This document shows, piece by piece, positions 1-11,500 of a DNA stretch of 64,000 nucleotides. The position numbers and the translations under genes were made by a program. The notes under the pieces were generated by a model, which saw only the letters and a list, made by a program, of their open reading frames with translations, was not told where the DNA came from and did not search any database. The stretch's first letter is position 1, and every line of letters begins with the position of its first letter. The stretch lies in contig NC_051088.1 in NCBI RefSeq assembly GCF_901709675.1, positions 10,442,193 to 10,506,192 on the forward strand, written 5' to 3'. The stretch comes from Syngnathus acus. Lineage: Eukaryota; Chordata; Actinopteri; Syngnathiformes; Syngnathidae.

Positions 1-70
1 AAATAAAATTTACTCACTGAACTGTGTGTGGCTGTCAAATAAATGATAAGTATTGTACACAAAGCATATG

Positions 71-76
71 TTTATT
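71..76 (-). terminator. taf13: Candidate poly(A) signal of taf13
   Basis: AATAAA on the minus strand, about 265 bases beyond the taf13 stop codon. The spacing suits a short 3'UTR. No cleavage site can be proved from sequence. Confidence 0.5.
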
Positions 77-268
77 TAAAATGGTTACAGGGTCCAAAAG
101 ATTGACTTAAAAATGAAAAGTTCACAAAAAGGTATGAATGTACTGTCCAAAAATATCCACGTTAACGCTCATGGATGTTTTGTTTATCAGTTGTGAACAT
201 GAAGGTGAATGCTTTTTTGTGTCCTGTTATTGACTGGCAATTATTCCAGGGTGTATAAAGATGGAAGG

Positions 269-332
269 AGGGATGATCAAATAACAGTGAATGCGGAATT
301 GCATTCACATTCCATGTTATTTGATCATCCCT
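269..332 (-). repeat. Long near-perfect hairpin in taf13 3'UTR
   Basis: Two perfect 18-base arms (269-286 and 315-332) enclose a second perfect 8-base inverted repeat (287-294 with 301-308). A 6-base loop and one 6-base one-sided bulge remain. The hairpin begins 8 bases beyond the taf13 stop codon in the transcribed direction, so it would fold in the mRNA. It could be a miniature inverted-repeat relic, a pre-miRNA-like hairpin or an mRNA stability element. Confidence 0.75.
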
Positions 333-340
333 TTGACAAT

Positions 341-715
341 TTAGGAGCCATAGTTGGCCTCGTCGAAAGCTTTGCGAGCCCTCTTGAGCTCCTCATTCAT
401 GGTCAGCAAGTCTTTGACTCTGGCAAACTTTCTGGGATCCTTTCGAATGAGGAAAACGATGTCCTCCACCTGGACGCGACCCTGGCGCCCGATGGACATG
501 GCTTTGTGGGTCATTTCTGTGATGAACTCAATCACCAGGTCTTCAAGGATATCCACCGACTCGGTGTACGGGTTCTGGTCGTCCCCGAAGCCGTACATCA
601 TGCACCTCAGCTCCTTGGAGAAGAGCCTCTTTCGACGGCCGTGGCACACATCCACGCCGCTGCAGCTCTCGTCCAACTCTTCGTCAAAGCCGGTCTCGTC
701 CTCCTCGTCTGCCAT
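341..715 (-). CDS. taf13: TFIID subunit 13 (TAF13), intronless coding region
   Basis: 124 aa, the same length as human TAF13 and nearly identical to it from residue 29 on. The N-terminal 28 residues are acidic and divergent (starts MADEEDETGF). The rest is the histone-fold region (KRLFSKELRCMMYGFGDDQN, then helices through VEDIVFLIRKDPRKFARVKD). TAF13 pairs with TAF11 in TFIID, acting in RNA polymerase II pre-initiation complexes in the nucleus. The whole protein is read from one uninterrupted block, whereas human TAF13 is split over several exons. On the minus strand a pyrimidine-rich stretch and CAG at 719-717 stand just before the ATG, so a 5'UTR intron may exist. Its neighbour slc35c2 is divergently oriented. 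The 177-aa frame on the opposite strand is a shadow. Confidence 0.95.
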   Translation of the reverse strand: MADEEDETGFDEELDESCSGVDVCHGRRKRLFSKELRCMMYGFGDDQNPYTESVDILEDLVIEFITEMTHKAMSIGRQGRVQVEDIVFLIRKDPRKFARVKDLLTMNEELKRARKAFDEANYGS

Positions 716-1840
716 TCTGCGACAAATATAAATAGCTTTTAGTTATTTTTAGAATATACATTATTGTTCAGGGTGCCCCGTACATTTCTATACATTGGGA
801 AGACAATAACGATAATAACCATTTTTATTTATACGATGTGTTGAAATCAATAAAGAGAATGGTTCACTTCCTTCACCCCATATCCCAGCACTTGGCAACT
901 TCATTGAATTTATCTGGTGACGATTAACATTAGTCCCAAAATGTACACTTTGCTCATTAACCTTGTTCCACTGTTTGCGATTCAATTGGATTTGTTCCTG
1001 AGCCCAGTCCACGATATGTTTCAATTCGTTGTTCTTGGTAAACGCATGTTTAAAGGATTTGAAAATTTAAACATATATAACGTTACAACGAATAATCGTG
1101 AAAACTCTGTATTTAATCCAAGAAATCCTTACTTCAAAATTCTGCGTAGAATCAAAACAGTCTTTCTTCAATTTTACTTCCGGGTTTGTGTCGTTGACAG
1201 GAAGTGAGCCTTTATCAGAAATTGGAAGCTTTTTTGAAACACTGCCACCGTGTGGAACATTTCTTCCCACTACGCCCACTACGCGCGACGTGTACTTTTA
1301 GTTAGTGATAACCAAAACGAAATTATTTGTAACTTTATGATTTAGACTTAATAGCACCGACTAATGGCACCTATTTCTAATTTCCTTTCAACGCAAGTGG
1401 ACCGAAATCACTTCTAAGGACCATTCAGGGTCTGTATTTGTGTGAGTGTGTGCGTCAAACGAATGACAGCTGGGAAAGAGTAGCTCTCAATTATTGGGTT
1501 TAGGCTCAAAACGCTGAAAATAAATGCAATTCCTAGCTGCTAAGGTTTATATTAATCACCAGAGTTCCCAACTAACCTAAACTGACAGTTGGAGACGTGT
1601 GGCTAATTCATCGTAATCGCGAGAGCGAATGAGTTGGACCTTGTCGTTGGTTGTGACAATCAACCGCCTCAGCATTTCACAACTTGATTTCATCGATAAC
1701 AGTGGTTACCAATAGCATTTGAGACGCTAACGTTAGCTGTACTTAGATAGACAAGCTAGGCACTGAACGCTTTTCAACTCGCCGGAAATCAGTGTCCTTT
1801 TTTTAGCTACATTAAGTGTTTCTTATTTTTGTCACTACAG
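716..1840. promoter_or_regulatory. Head-to-head intergenic region, taf13 / slc35c2
   Basis: About 1.1 kb separates the divergent coding starts. It must hold the first exons and promoters of both genes. An ETS-type site (ACTTCCGG, 1176-1183) lies in it, followed by a second GGAAGT core near 1200. No TATA box is convincing. The slc35c2 acceptor (AG at 1839-1840) closes the region, so a non-coding slc35c2 first exon must lie within it or in the first part of it. I could not fix either transcription start. Confidence 0.45.
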
Positions 1841-1894
1841 GTGTTTAAAAAGTTGGATAACGGTCACGCTGCAGATGACACTAGAAGCGTGTGT

Positions 1895-4800
1895 ATGGCG
1901 GGTCCGGTCCAGTTCCTCTGCAGGACGCTCCGGACTGTGGGACTGGTTCTCTTCTACTATGTCTTCTCTATTGGCATCACCTTCTATAACAAATGGCTCA
2001 TGAAGGTAAGTCAGTGTAGTTTTATTTGAGATAAAGTGGGCACTGTCTGTTGCAGAGGTTTATTACTAGGTCGCACCTAGTGACAGAATGTCAGTGGTGA
2101 TATGAATCGAGAAATCGGTTTTGATTAAAAAAAAAAAAAAGTGCATCTAATAGTTCCACTAAAATATATCGAGATACCTAACTATATGTCTTTTCTTGGT
2201 GAAATTCATCTTTGAAGGAAATACATATCAAATTGTCCTTTATTGGAGAGATGCACGCCCTTGATTAAGGTTACAGTTAGTTTTCTGGATGCTGAAAGAG
2301 ATTGATTGCATTCCGTAAGTCAAGGTACCAGTCGATACTCGTCTAGAACGATGACTCAACTGATTTGCAGAAACAAGACGTTCCAGATCAATGTCATATT
2401 TTAAGAGGATTGTTTGATGTTGTCAGCTCCAAGAATGATCTGTGGAGAATATGTTGCATCTTGTAGCAGCCAGCTTCTAGCGTTCAGCAGCAAGTTGAGA
2501 GCACTAAAGAGCGAACCAGAGGTCTTGGGAGACACTGGATGTCAAAGAGAGGGCACAGCAGCAAAGTGAGACATGAAGATCGTGAGAATGAGATACAGGC
2601 AGAGAGAGAGTGTGAAACACAGAAAGAGAACAAGCAGGTACCGCATTTGCATCCAGAAATGCTGGACCATCAGGTTTTTCAAAAACATTTGTCTACTTGA
2701 ACAAGACGCAATTAATTAGTTTGCGCAGCGGAGTAAGAAAACTTTATAACTTGCCAAAAGAAGACACGCACTACCGACTTTTTTTCTTTGTGATTGTTTG
2801 TTTTTATATTCATGATAGACAGGTTAGTCTGTCTACTGTGCAAACAGTAATTGAGACATTTAAATATTGGTGTTTTCAGGCAAATATTTACTGTAACTGA
2901 CTACTACTGCATTAGTGTTGGTTGTCCATTATAGAAATAGAACTCGGTCTCAAACCAATATTATTTTCGGTAGTTACCTCTCTCGCGCGCAGAGGTTTGC
3001 GGGTGAGAGGTACTGTTGATGAACACCTATTGCAGATATTTTGATTGCTTCGTTAAAGGGGGAAGTCAGCCCTAAAATAATATTTCCTATAATATGTTGC
3101 ATGTTCCCCCACTAATCTTAACACGGCATTCTGATTAATATTGCGATTCTAGAATATAAATTGAGGAGCAAAATTACCACTGTGGGATATCAGTCCAGGA
3201 GCGTGCAAGATAGTGTTTCAGAAAATGTAGACCAGGCAGCTAGACTCTGCCCTTTGACCCAGCCTAGTTGATCTTGCCATGGGCGGACAAACTCAATGTG
3301 TTGGGTGATTATTATGATGATGTAAATTAGCCCCACTGTTATGTAACAGTGCGCTGACACATTTTCAGAAATGGACAAATAAAAGGGTTTAGTTGGTTAT
3401 TTAATGGCATTTGTAATGGGTGGGCCAGGCTCTCCAGAGACTCACATATTGGTGTATAATCTCACAAAAAGTCAATTATGTCCAATTATATGTCCCACTA
3501 GGAACACCCATTTTAGCCTCGTGACAAGTTCTGTGTAACCTCCTCCAGGGCTTCCACTATCCACTTTTCATGACTTTAGTCCACCTGGCCCTCAACTTCT
3601 GCCTGTCGGCGCTGACCCGACAGGTCATGCAGTGTTGGACAGGGAAGACTCGAGTTATTCTGAGCTGGACGGATTACCTCCGCAAAGTGGCTCCCACAGG
3701 TGAGACTGGTTGGGTTTGCATATTTTCACAGAAGAAAATATTAATAGCTGCACCTCGAGTTTTAAAAACACAAAGAAAATAAGTCTCCTGATTTGCCACT
3801 TTACTTTAATACGGCATAACAAGTGAGAAAATAAATAAATAAAATAATTATAATTAGATTAAAAAATGAAGTCATTTATTAGTTGTCTTAGCAGTGTTCT
3901 TCCTGTTCTTCCTCTTTTCGCCAGCCTTGGCAACCACACTGGACATCGGACTGTCCAATTGGAGTTTCCTCTTCATCACCATTAGCTTGTAAGTTAACAA
4001 CGTTAATGCGTACTTATATAGTCTGTCAAATTGTCCTCCTGCTCAATGAGTTCTGTTTGTTTTTCAAGGTACACCATGACCAAGTCTTCTGCAGTGCTCT
4101 TTATTCTCTTTTTCTCGTTGGTCTTTAAACTGGAGGAGCCGGTGAGAATGCATGTATCAAATGAGACAGAATATGCTTTCAGAAAAATAAAATAAAAGCA
4201 GTTCCCAGGTTTTGCAATAACATGTCTGTTACAAGCTTTCGATAAAGAATTACAGCATACTCTTTAGCCATTTCGCAAATCAATAATGCAGAGTATGGTC
4301 TTGTTGTTTGGAAGTCTTTTTCTTTCATTTCCTGGGCTCTGTTTCCACCAGAACTCATTCCTGATTGTCGTGGTCCTGCTGATCTCCTGCGGCTTGTTCA
4401 TGTTTACCTTCCAATCGACCCAGTTCAACATGGAGGGCTTCCTCATGGTGCTGCTGGCATCTTTCATCGGGGGGATCCGCTGGACCCTCACTCAGGTGCT
4501 CACGCAGAAAGCGGAGCTGGGTCAGTGATGAATTGTTGTCCATTGAATAATCGCAAGTGCCGCGCTATTGTTGTGGTGGTTACCTGAAGGCACCTTTGAC
4601 GCATTTTGCCCCATCAACCAGCTTAAACTGGAGCCTTTCGATTCCTATATGATGCTCGTCGACCTCAACAGTTTTTCCTGCTGGGCAAAATGGAAACAGA
4701 AACTCCTCATTGAAGTTTTTCCCATTTCTTCTTCCCGTAGGCCTCCAGAACCCAGTCGATGCCATGTATCACCTCCAGCCTCTCATGTTTCTTGGCCTCT

Positions 4801-5803
4801 TTCCTCTCTTCCTGTATAATGAAGGTGAGATAAAACCTTGGCGGTGGCTTGCTCTTCAAAGACAAATGCCAACCAATTGTACGTATACATGGCTGATGTA
4901 TGCTTTGTTTGTTTGTTTGTAGGCTTGAGCATTAGCACTTCTGACAAGTTATTCCGGGGGACTGAGCTCTTGCCGCTCTTGCACTCGGTCTTCTTACTAA
5001 GCATCGGTGGAGTTCTGGCTTTTGGTCTCGGCTTTTCAGAGTTCCTGCTCGTCTCCCGAACCTCCAGCCTCACGTTATCCATATCAGGGATCTTTAAGGT
5101 AAGCTTTGCAGTTGTTATAACATTAAAAGAAATGCAATTGGACACTTAGACAAGCAGTGTAATCTAGTTTCTGTCTCGTACTATTTTCCTGCAGGAGATA
5201 TGCACTTTGGTTCTGGCAGCATCGGTGATGGGAGACCAAATGAGTGTCCTCAACTGGCTGGGCTTCGCCGTGTGTCTGTCTGGTATCGCTTTGCATGTCG
5301 GACTCAAAGTCCACTATTCCAAAAGTGAGTCCGGGTACATCTCTGCTGACTTTTGACAGCTGTTGCAATGTGATGAATGAAAATTCCAAACATCAAGGTT
5401 ATTGAAAGGTCATAATTGTGACGAAAAAAAGTTCCTGATCCTGTAACTTCACCAGCTCGGGTAGCCACTGAACTTCATGCCAGGATTTCTTTCAAGAAAC
5501 ATTGTAACAATTTTTTATAATAATATGGTAGTCAGTGGCTAGCTAGCTAGCTGGTGGTTAGCACCCTCTGTTTCAGTGAGACCAAAAAAGGCACGAAAAT
5601 GAAGGAAGCCCAATAACATGTTAATCCTTCGCGTGGCTGAAATGAGGCCTATTGACCCCTATTTGTTCTTTTCTCCTTCAGACAAGAATCAGTCCTTACG
5701 ACAGCTGAACAGTAAGAGCCCAGAGCTTGAGTTGCCTTTGCTGCGACATAATGACGATGAAGACTCCGCTGCTGAAAATGAAGACGAAATTACCCTCCGC
5801 TGA
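1895..5803 (+). CDS. slc35c2: Solute carrier 35 C2, Golgi nucleotide-sugar (GDP-fucose type) transporter
   Basis: 359 aa (human 365). Nine coding exons: 1895-2005, 3549-3699, 3925-3988, 4069-4141, 4352-4520, 4741-4824, 4923-5098, 5195-5324, 5682-5803. All junctions are GT-AG and keep frame. The exon holding the ATG starts at 1841. The frame stays open upstream of MAGPVQFL, but no earlier ATG is visible in that exon. The protein is a ten-helix drug/metabolite transporter-fold membrane protein. Conserved blocks include [67 protein letters not shown] and [13 protein letters not shown]. The cytosolic tail is acidic ([15 protein letters not shown]). In mammals it lies in the early Golgi and favours Notch O-fucosylation. 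Confidence 0.95.
2006..3548 (+). other. slc35c2: slc35c2 intron 1, no feature seen
   Basis: A 1.5-kb intron. It contains ordinary AT-rich sequence, a short A-run near 2128 and no convincing exon, RNA gene or named repeat. Confidence 0.6.
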
Positions 5804-6111
5804 TATCATCAAATAGTCCAATGTCTGCCAGTTTTTTTTTTCCGCCTTCCTAAAACTGTTCAATGTACAGCCTACTGCCAAGGGGGAAAGGTAACCATCG
5901 TGTTGGTTCATTTAATTTATAATCATTCCGTCATTATGGCTTATTAATGACTTGACCCAGAGAAGGAAGCATGTGAATCTGCTTTATGTAGCTTTTCTAT
6001 TTCAGTGTCCACATCATATGATTGAACTGTGAGAGAATGAGGCTGAAATTGTTCACTGTAAAGGGGTCTCTGGCCTCTTCTCAAATTATTTTCTTTTGCT
6101 TTTTTTGGATC

Positions 6112-6117
6112 AATAAA
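6112..6117 (+). terminator. slc35c2: slc35c2 poly(A) signal
   Basis: AATAAA about 310 bases after the stop codon, following a T-rich 3'UTR. It is the first canonical signal downstream. Confidence 0.7.
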
Positions 6118-6130
6118 CAAATGTAATATA

Positions 6131-8478
6131 AACCAAGTAGACGTAAACACAAAATGCAGTTTTTAAAAGGTTGGTGAAAAAATATTCAAATCTGTATTTT
6201 ATCTTTACGTGGCTTATTTTTATGTTATACTTACATTTGTTTGCTGATCTTAAACATCGTACATTCCCCTAATCCTGATGTATTTTAAGTGAAGTGCACA
6301 TCAATATGGAAAAAGTCTCACTCCTTGGACATCAACTTTTGTAGGAAAAAGGTGCTTGGAAACACATTTCCACAAATTAATTCATTTTAAATGGCAAATT
6401 ATCAGCTACCACTGGCTTAAATTTCAGATCATAATTCAACCCAAATGTGCCTTATTTACCTCACACTTTTCAATTAAGCTAAGTTTAATAGAAATGTACA
6501 ATCCGGTCTTTGGTATACATGGAAAATGTTAATTATTATTAAAATGTTTTTTGTGGCATCCTGAAGATTGTGTCGCTTTTTGGGGAGAACATGCAAACTC
6601 CACACAAGGAGGGCCGGAGGTAGAATCAAACCCACAACCTCCTAACTGTGAGGCGGACGTGCTGATCAGTGTGTCACCGAGCCGCCTTATGGGAAAATTC
6701 ACATTGTAAAAAACACGATATTGATCATTCATGCGAGATTTTAGTTTTGCATATTATTTACCATTGTAAAATGTTGACCATAATTTTGAGGATTCAATGT
6801 TAATGGTTGAACAAATGTCATTTTGGGGGACTTAATTATATTTACTAGTTTTGAGGTACAAGATTTTGTTCAGACAATATTTTGGTGCCCAACTACAAAT
6901 AGGTGTTTGATCACGTGCTTATGTTGTTGCTTTATGAATTTCAATCCACGGAATTGCATTAAGATGTGGGTTTTTACTGGCACATCCAATATGGCGGATG
7001 CGCCGGCGTATCGGTGCAACATAGACAGACCACTCAAAGCGGTATCTTAAGTCCATGTGATGTCTATGATGCCACGCCCATGAAGGAGAGGCCACGGTGC
7101 CTGGCTAAGTTTTGGAATCACGTTACGTTACTCCACACGCACACACGCACAAGCCGGTACCGGAGAATTAGGTGCATAATTACAGTGCTTGCAAGACTTT
7201 GTAGTTCGTTGTCATTAACATCAGACATTCGGACACAATATGCTGCAAAATGTGGACGACTGATTAGCCTTGACCCGAGGCAGCACTGTCACCAGGCAGG
7301 TAAGTGCTCACCTTGCTCCTCCCGCCTCTCCACACGGCAAAACCCCTTGGTTGTTGTTTAGGGTTCTTTTTTGACTCGTAATGGTGAGAAAGTTTATCTT
7401 CTCAACTTTTTCTGATGTTGTTGTTTTTATCCTTCTTCATTACGGAGCAGGTGCGTTCGAGTCTTTGCTAGCCGAAATTAAAACGCTATCTTTGTGTGAA
7501 GTATTTTACAACAAATATGCTTAATATATATATAGAGAGAGAGTGTTATTTTTACAAATTAGTGATTTTTATTTTCCTCAATATACTAATTGTCGTCACG
7601 ATTTATTAGAATAATTGGGAAGTATTATTATGCTGATATATTTTAACTCTCTGTCAGTGTTTACATTTGCAAATAATCACTTCTACATCTTTCCTAGAAA
7701 ATCACAATGTCCCGCCCAGTGATAAGCTGTTTTTCGAACAGATCGTGGGTTCCTTTACTCTTCTGTAGTACTTAACCTCATTTGAGGGCATAATTTGAGA
7801 ACCAAGCTACAGTTAATGTCATTATTATTGCTTTACACTTCCAGAAACCATAAAAAGGGGTTCAAAATGGAGTCACCAGCATTACATAACGATGCTACTT
7901 TTTGTGTGTCTGACAGGTCGGCAGACACTTAGTCAGACAGGTACACACAGCGAGTGTAGTTCACAGCAACAGTCAGGCAAGCACAGACACATGTGAGGCA
8001 TGAGAAAATGAAGAGCGTCAGATCTGCTTTATCCCGCTGTGGATTATCAGGCTAGAAATCAGCTGTTTACTGTTATGGCCATCTATCCATTAAACATATG
8101 GGGAACGCAAGTGAGCCAGAGCCTATCCCAACTTAGACTTACCATTTACATTACACTTCAAAAATAAGCACCCTCACAGACAATCTTGTTACTTTTATGA
8201 GCTCTTTTAAAGAGCAGTGTGAGTCTTAATATTACAGACCAGTGTGTGTTACCTTTATGAAGTCCGAGAGTCTAATGGAGCACTAGCATCTGAGCATTTA
8301 TCGTCAGACTCGGTCATAAAACCTTTCCCACGGGAAAGAGGATGATTGTTATTGCCACAAATTTGTTTCATATACACGTACACTTGAACATTTTGTCATT
8401 TGAACGGCTTATCCATTGTACAGGTGAAAAACAAACTACGTTATGACCACATGTTACAATTGCTTTGTGTGTTTTTAG
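6131..8478. other. Intergenic, slc35c2 to col20a1
   Basis: AT-rich, with one dispersed repeat (6581-6690) and a small fragment of the same family near 8110-8150. A strong donor (CAG|GTAAGT, GT at 7300) follows a GC-richer stretch at about 7150-7299 and may end a non-coding first exon of col20a1. An acceptor (AG at 8477-8478) and the ATG at 8542 come next. There is no coding gene in this stretch. Confidence 0.45.
6581..6690 (-). repeat. Dispersed teleost repeat, minus orientation
   Basis: Carries the phrases GAGAACATGCAAACTCC, then 'aatcaaaccCACAACCTCC' and 'gtgaggcggacgtgctgatcag'-like text ending in GCCGCC. This is the widespread fish repeat whose plus form reads 'GGAGTTTGCATGTTCTC'. Related copies lie at 31090-31290, 27226-27350, 41707-41793 and 52808-52915. 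Confidence 0.65.
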
Positions 8479-8541
8479 GTCTTGCGTCCCTTCACCACCC
8501 AGACACTCTTCTCAACATCATCGTTGTCATTTCACAGGATC

Positions 8542-11500
8542 ATGTTGCATTTGTTGTTTGTCATCCTGATACTGTCATCAAAAGTCCATGGCCAAGGTAA
8601 GACCATCGGCATCACCGTGTCATGCTAAATTTATAAACAACAGTGATTCATATTACAATTTATAATCAGTGAGTTTGTTTTCTCCCATTCACAACCAAAC
8701 TGTGATTTATCAAAGTTTTTGTTTTTTGGCCCTTGCCAAGTATTGCCTGCCTCTTTTGAAAGGCCATTGTTGTTTGCTGAGCTGTGTGACCGAGCGCTCA
8801 TCTAGCTACACACTTTAGACCCAATTTGAACCCTTCAGAGATCCTTGACCCAAACCACACAGGCAAGCAAAAGGGATGTTTTCAGCGCTGGTGGGTCATG
8901 GTATCCATAGAAGCACTAAGAACACCGTTCCGTTCATGTTCAATCTTCTCCCTCTTCTTTGTCTCCACCACCCTTTCCCCTCATGCTCTATCTATAACTC
9001 AACCACGTTACGTCCAAAACAGTGACACACTGTAACTCTGTGACGGTACCCTGACATAACCTCTGACCCTCATGGCCCGCCTTAGCATCCCTTCCTGTCT
9101 CTTCGCGGGATGGGAGGACAGGACGTGCTTTGACGGAGAACGCGGCAGCTGCAGCGGGGGTTGGACGGAGGGTGGGAAGGCAGAAATATGAAAGATGCTG
9201 CTTGTTGGGAAACCCCCTGGTGGAAATCATGCAAATGAAGCAACAAAAGATCATTTTGGGGAAGGAAGTGACATGGGAACAACAGGAGACGTGGAGAAAG
9301 TTCCTGAAAGCTCCGCTGGTTTATTTCTGTCATCACACATGTTAAACTCTGGGCAAAGTGCTCGACTAATATCTTGTTGTGGTCTTCCTTATATCTTTGC
9401 CAAGGTCGTCTTAAGCTGACGGTCCTGTCCGAAGACAGATTGCAGATGAAATGGAAAGAGAGTGAGAGTCCCGTTCAAGGCTACAAGGTCCGAGTAAGAC
9501 CCATCTCAGGTGAGCCTCATTTGCAATGGGCAATGTAATGTAGGGAAATGTCCAACGCGGATAAAACGTGAGATATGCCTTAACAAGTAACACTTGAGTT
9601 TGTCACACTTGATGTTTGGACACGATACCAACTTCAAAGTAAAGAACATTTTAATATTGCTTTTCATGTCAGCCAGATGGAGCTAGTGTCAGTCACAAGC
9701 ACTGGTGGAGGTAGGGGGGAGGGGATGAAATATGCAATATTGGGAGAAATTACAATATATTATTTTTTTTCAAAATCGTTCAGCTACAGATTACCATAGA
9801 CAAAGTAGAACATGGATCCCCAATTAATTATGTTTGTCAAGTTGCAATATTGCTGAGGCGATGCCCTATGTGGTGTCATTCACAATGGCTGATGGAACTC
9901 CGCCTCGCCCCCAATGGACAATCTAAAAGGCATTTGACTTATACATATTCCCCTGTTTATGACTTTGGCACGCTTCCTTTTGGCCATCAACCAGATTATC
10001 CTGATTTAACCTTAGGAATGAATGCAAGTTGATCCCTGCAGCCAGAACCAAAAAACCTGTGACAACTTGCTGCCTGACCAAAGGAGATATTTCTAGTACC
10101 ATTTTTTTCATCCTCTTTTCAAAATGATCAATCAGTCATTTTTCAAATCACATTAATTATTCTAAAAATAAAATCATCACTGGCAATTTCTACATCTTGC
10201 TGAGTGTCACCAGTAAAAAAAAAACAGCAATTTAAAACCTAACAAATTTGACAATGCTTTTTTTGGACCTACTGTGGACACAAATTCTGCTTTTTGTTAT
10301 ATAAATTATAATGTGTTTTCTTTCCCCAGACGTGCCACAGCCGGAGCTCATGTTGACCACCACAAGAGGGCGAGCAACTGTGGCAGGATTGGACTCAAGT
10401 CAGGAGTATGCCCTCCAAGTTCTCGTACTTAATGGGACCATGGAGAAACTCCTGGCAAAGCGCCGATTCACCTGTAAGAGATGCGCCAAGGTTGTTGGCA
10501 GATATTTCAAGGGTTGAGTGACTGGTAAAAGCTCCAAATAGGTCAACGAATCAGTCTTTCATTTGCTTGTTTTATATCCATAGCAAAAAAGTCTTCAAAA
10601 TGTTAGCAGCGATTACTGTAATGACTACTACTCCGGAAGCAATAGATTACAGCTCATTACATCGTATTTACACATTTTGATGACATCGCTCATGTTGTAC
10701 CCAGCAATGTGGATGGCATGTCAGCTCGAGAACCACGCCACTAGTTGTAGGTTACTGTGTCGAGTCGCACATGCCCAGGCAGGCCTCATCACCTCAGCAT
10801 GAAAATTTGTAACAGTAGCTGTCATGCTGGAATGAATGGTGGAAGTCTGGGAGCTTCTTTGCTCCCTACCTTTTGACTCCCTCCTTTGCTTTGTGATTAT
10901 CTCAAGGCCTGCCAACGGTTTCCCGTTTGAATGTTTCACCCTCAACTTTTTGATCTTGCCTTCAGACCTCAACAGAGCAAACCACAGTGAGCCACTGAAG
11001 GCGCAGTTTTTATTCGCTCAATTTAAAAGTGTTTTTATTCAGACACTGTAATAACTCACAAAATGGAGTTACATTCCCAGCCTTAAGGAACCGACGTGTA
11101 AAAAGGGCTATTGTCTCAACTAGTGGACAGTCTCCGGGAGGAGGAGATGGTCCGTAATGGCCATAAGAGGAAGCTGTTGCCTGGTGGCTCTGGATCAGGA
11201 GACCTGGATGATGCAACGGAGTCTCTGCTGGCTCTGTCTCCCGTTCTGTATCCAGACCCCCTGACCACAACTGTTTCCACCACTAATGCAGGTAAATTCT
11301 TTTGGTATATAAGAAGAACACAACGCACACCATTCCTTGAATTTGATGGTGGGGGTTCAACTGAATGCAGATAAGATTCAACAGAGAAGTTTCACTGGTC
11401 TTTTCGGTAGCCTGTGATCTCTGTACAGTAAACTTCATACCCTGCACTGAAATTAGCAGAAATACATATTTCTGTAGTCCCAAACTTAAGTTGACCAGTT

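Noticed and set aside
209-742. 177-aa plus-strand frame
   Set aside because: It lies antisense to taf13, whose protein is strongly conserved; the plus frame resembles nothing and begins in the taf13 3'UTR.
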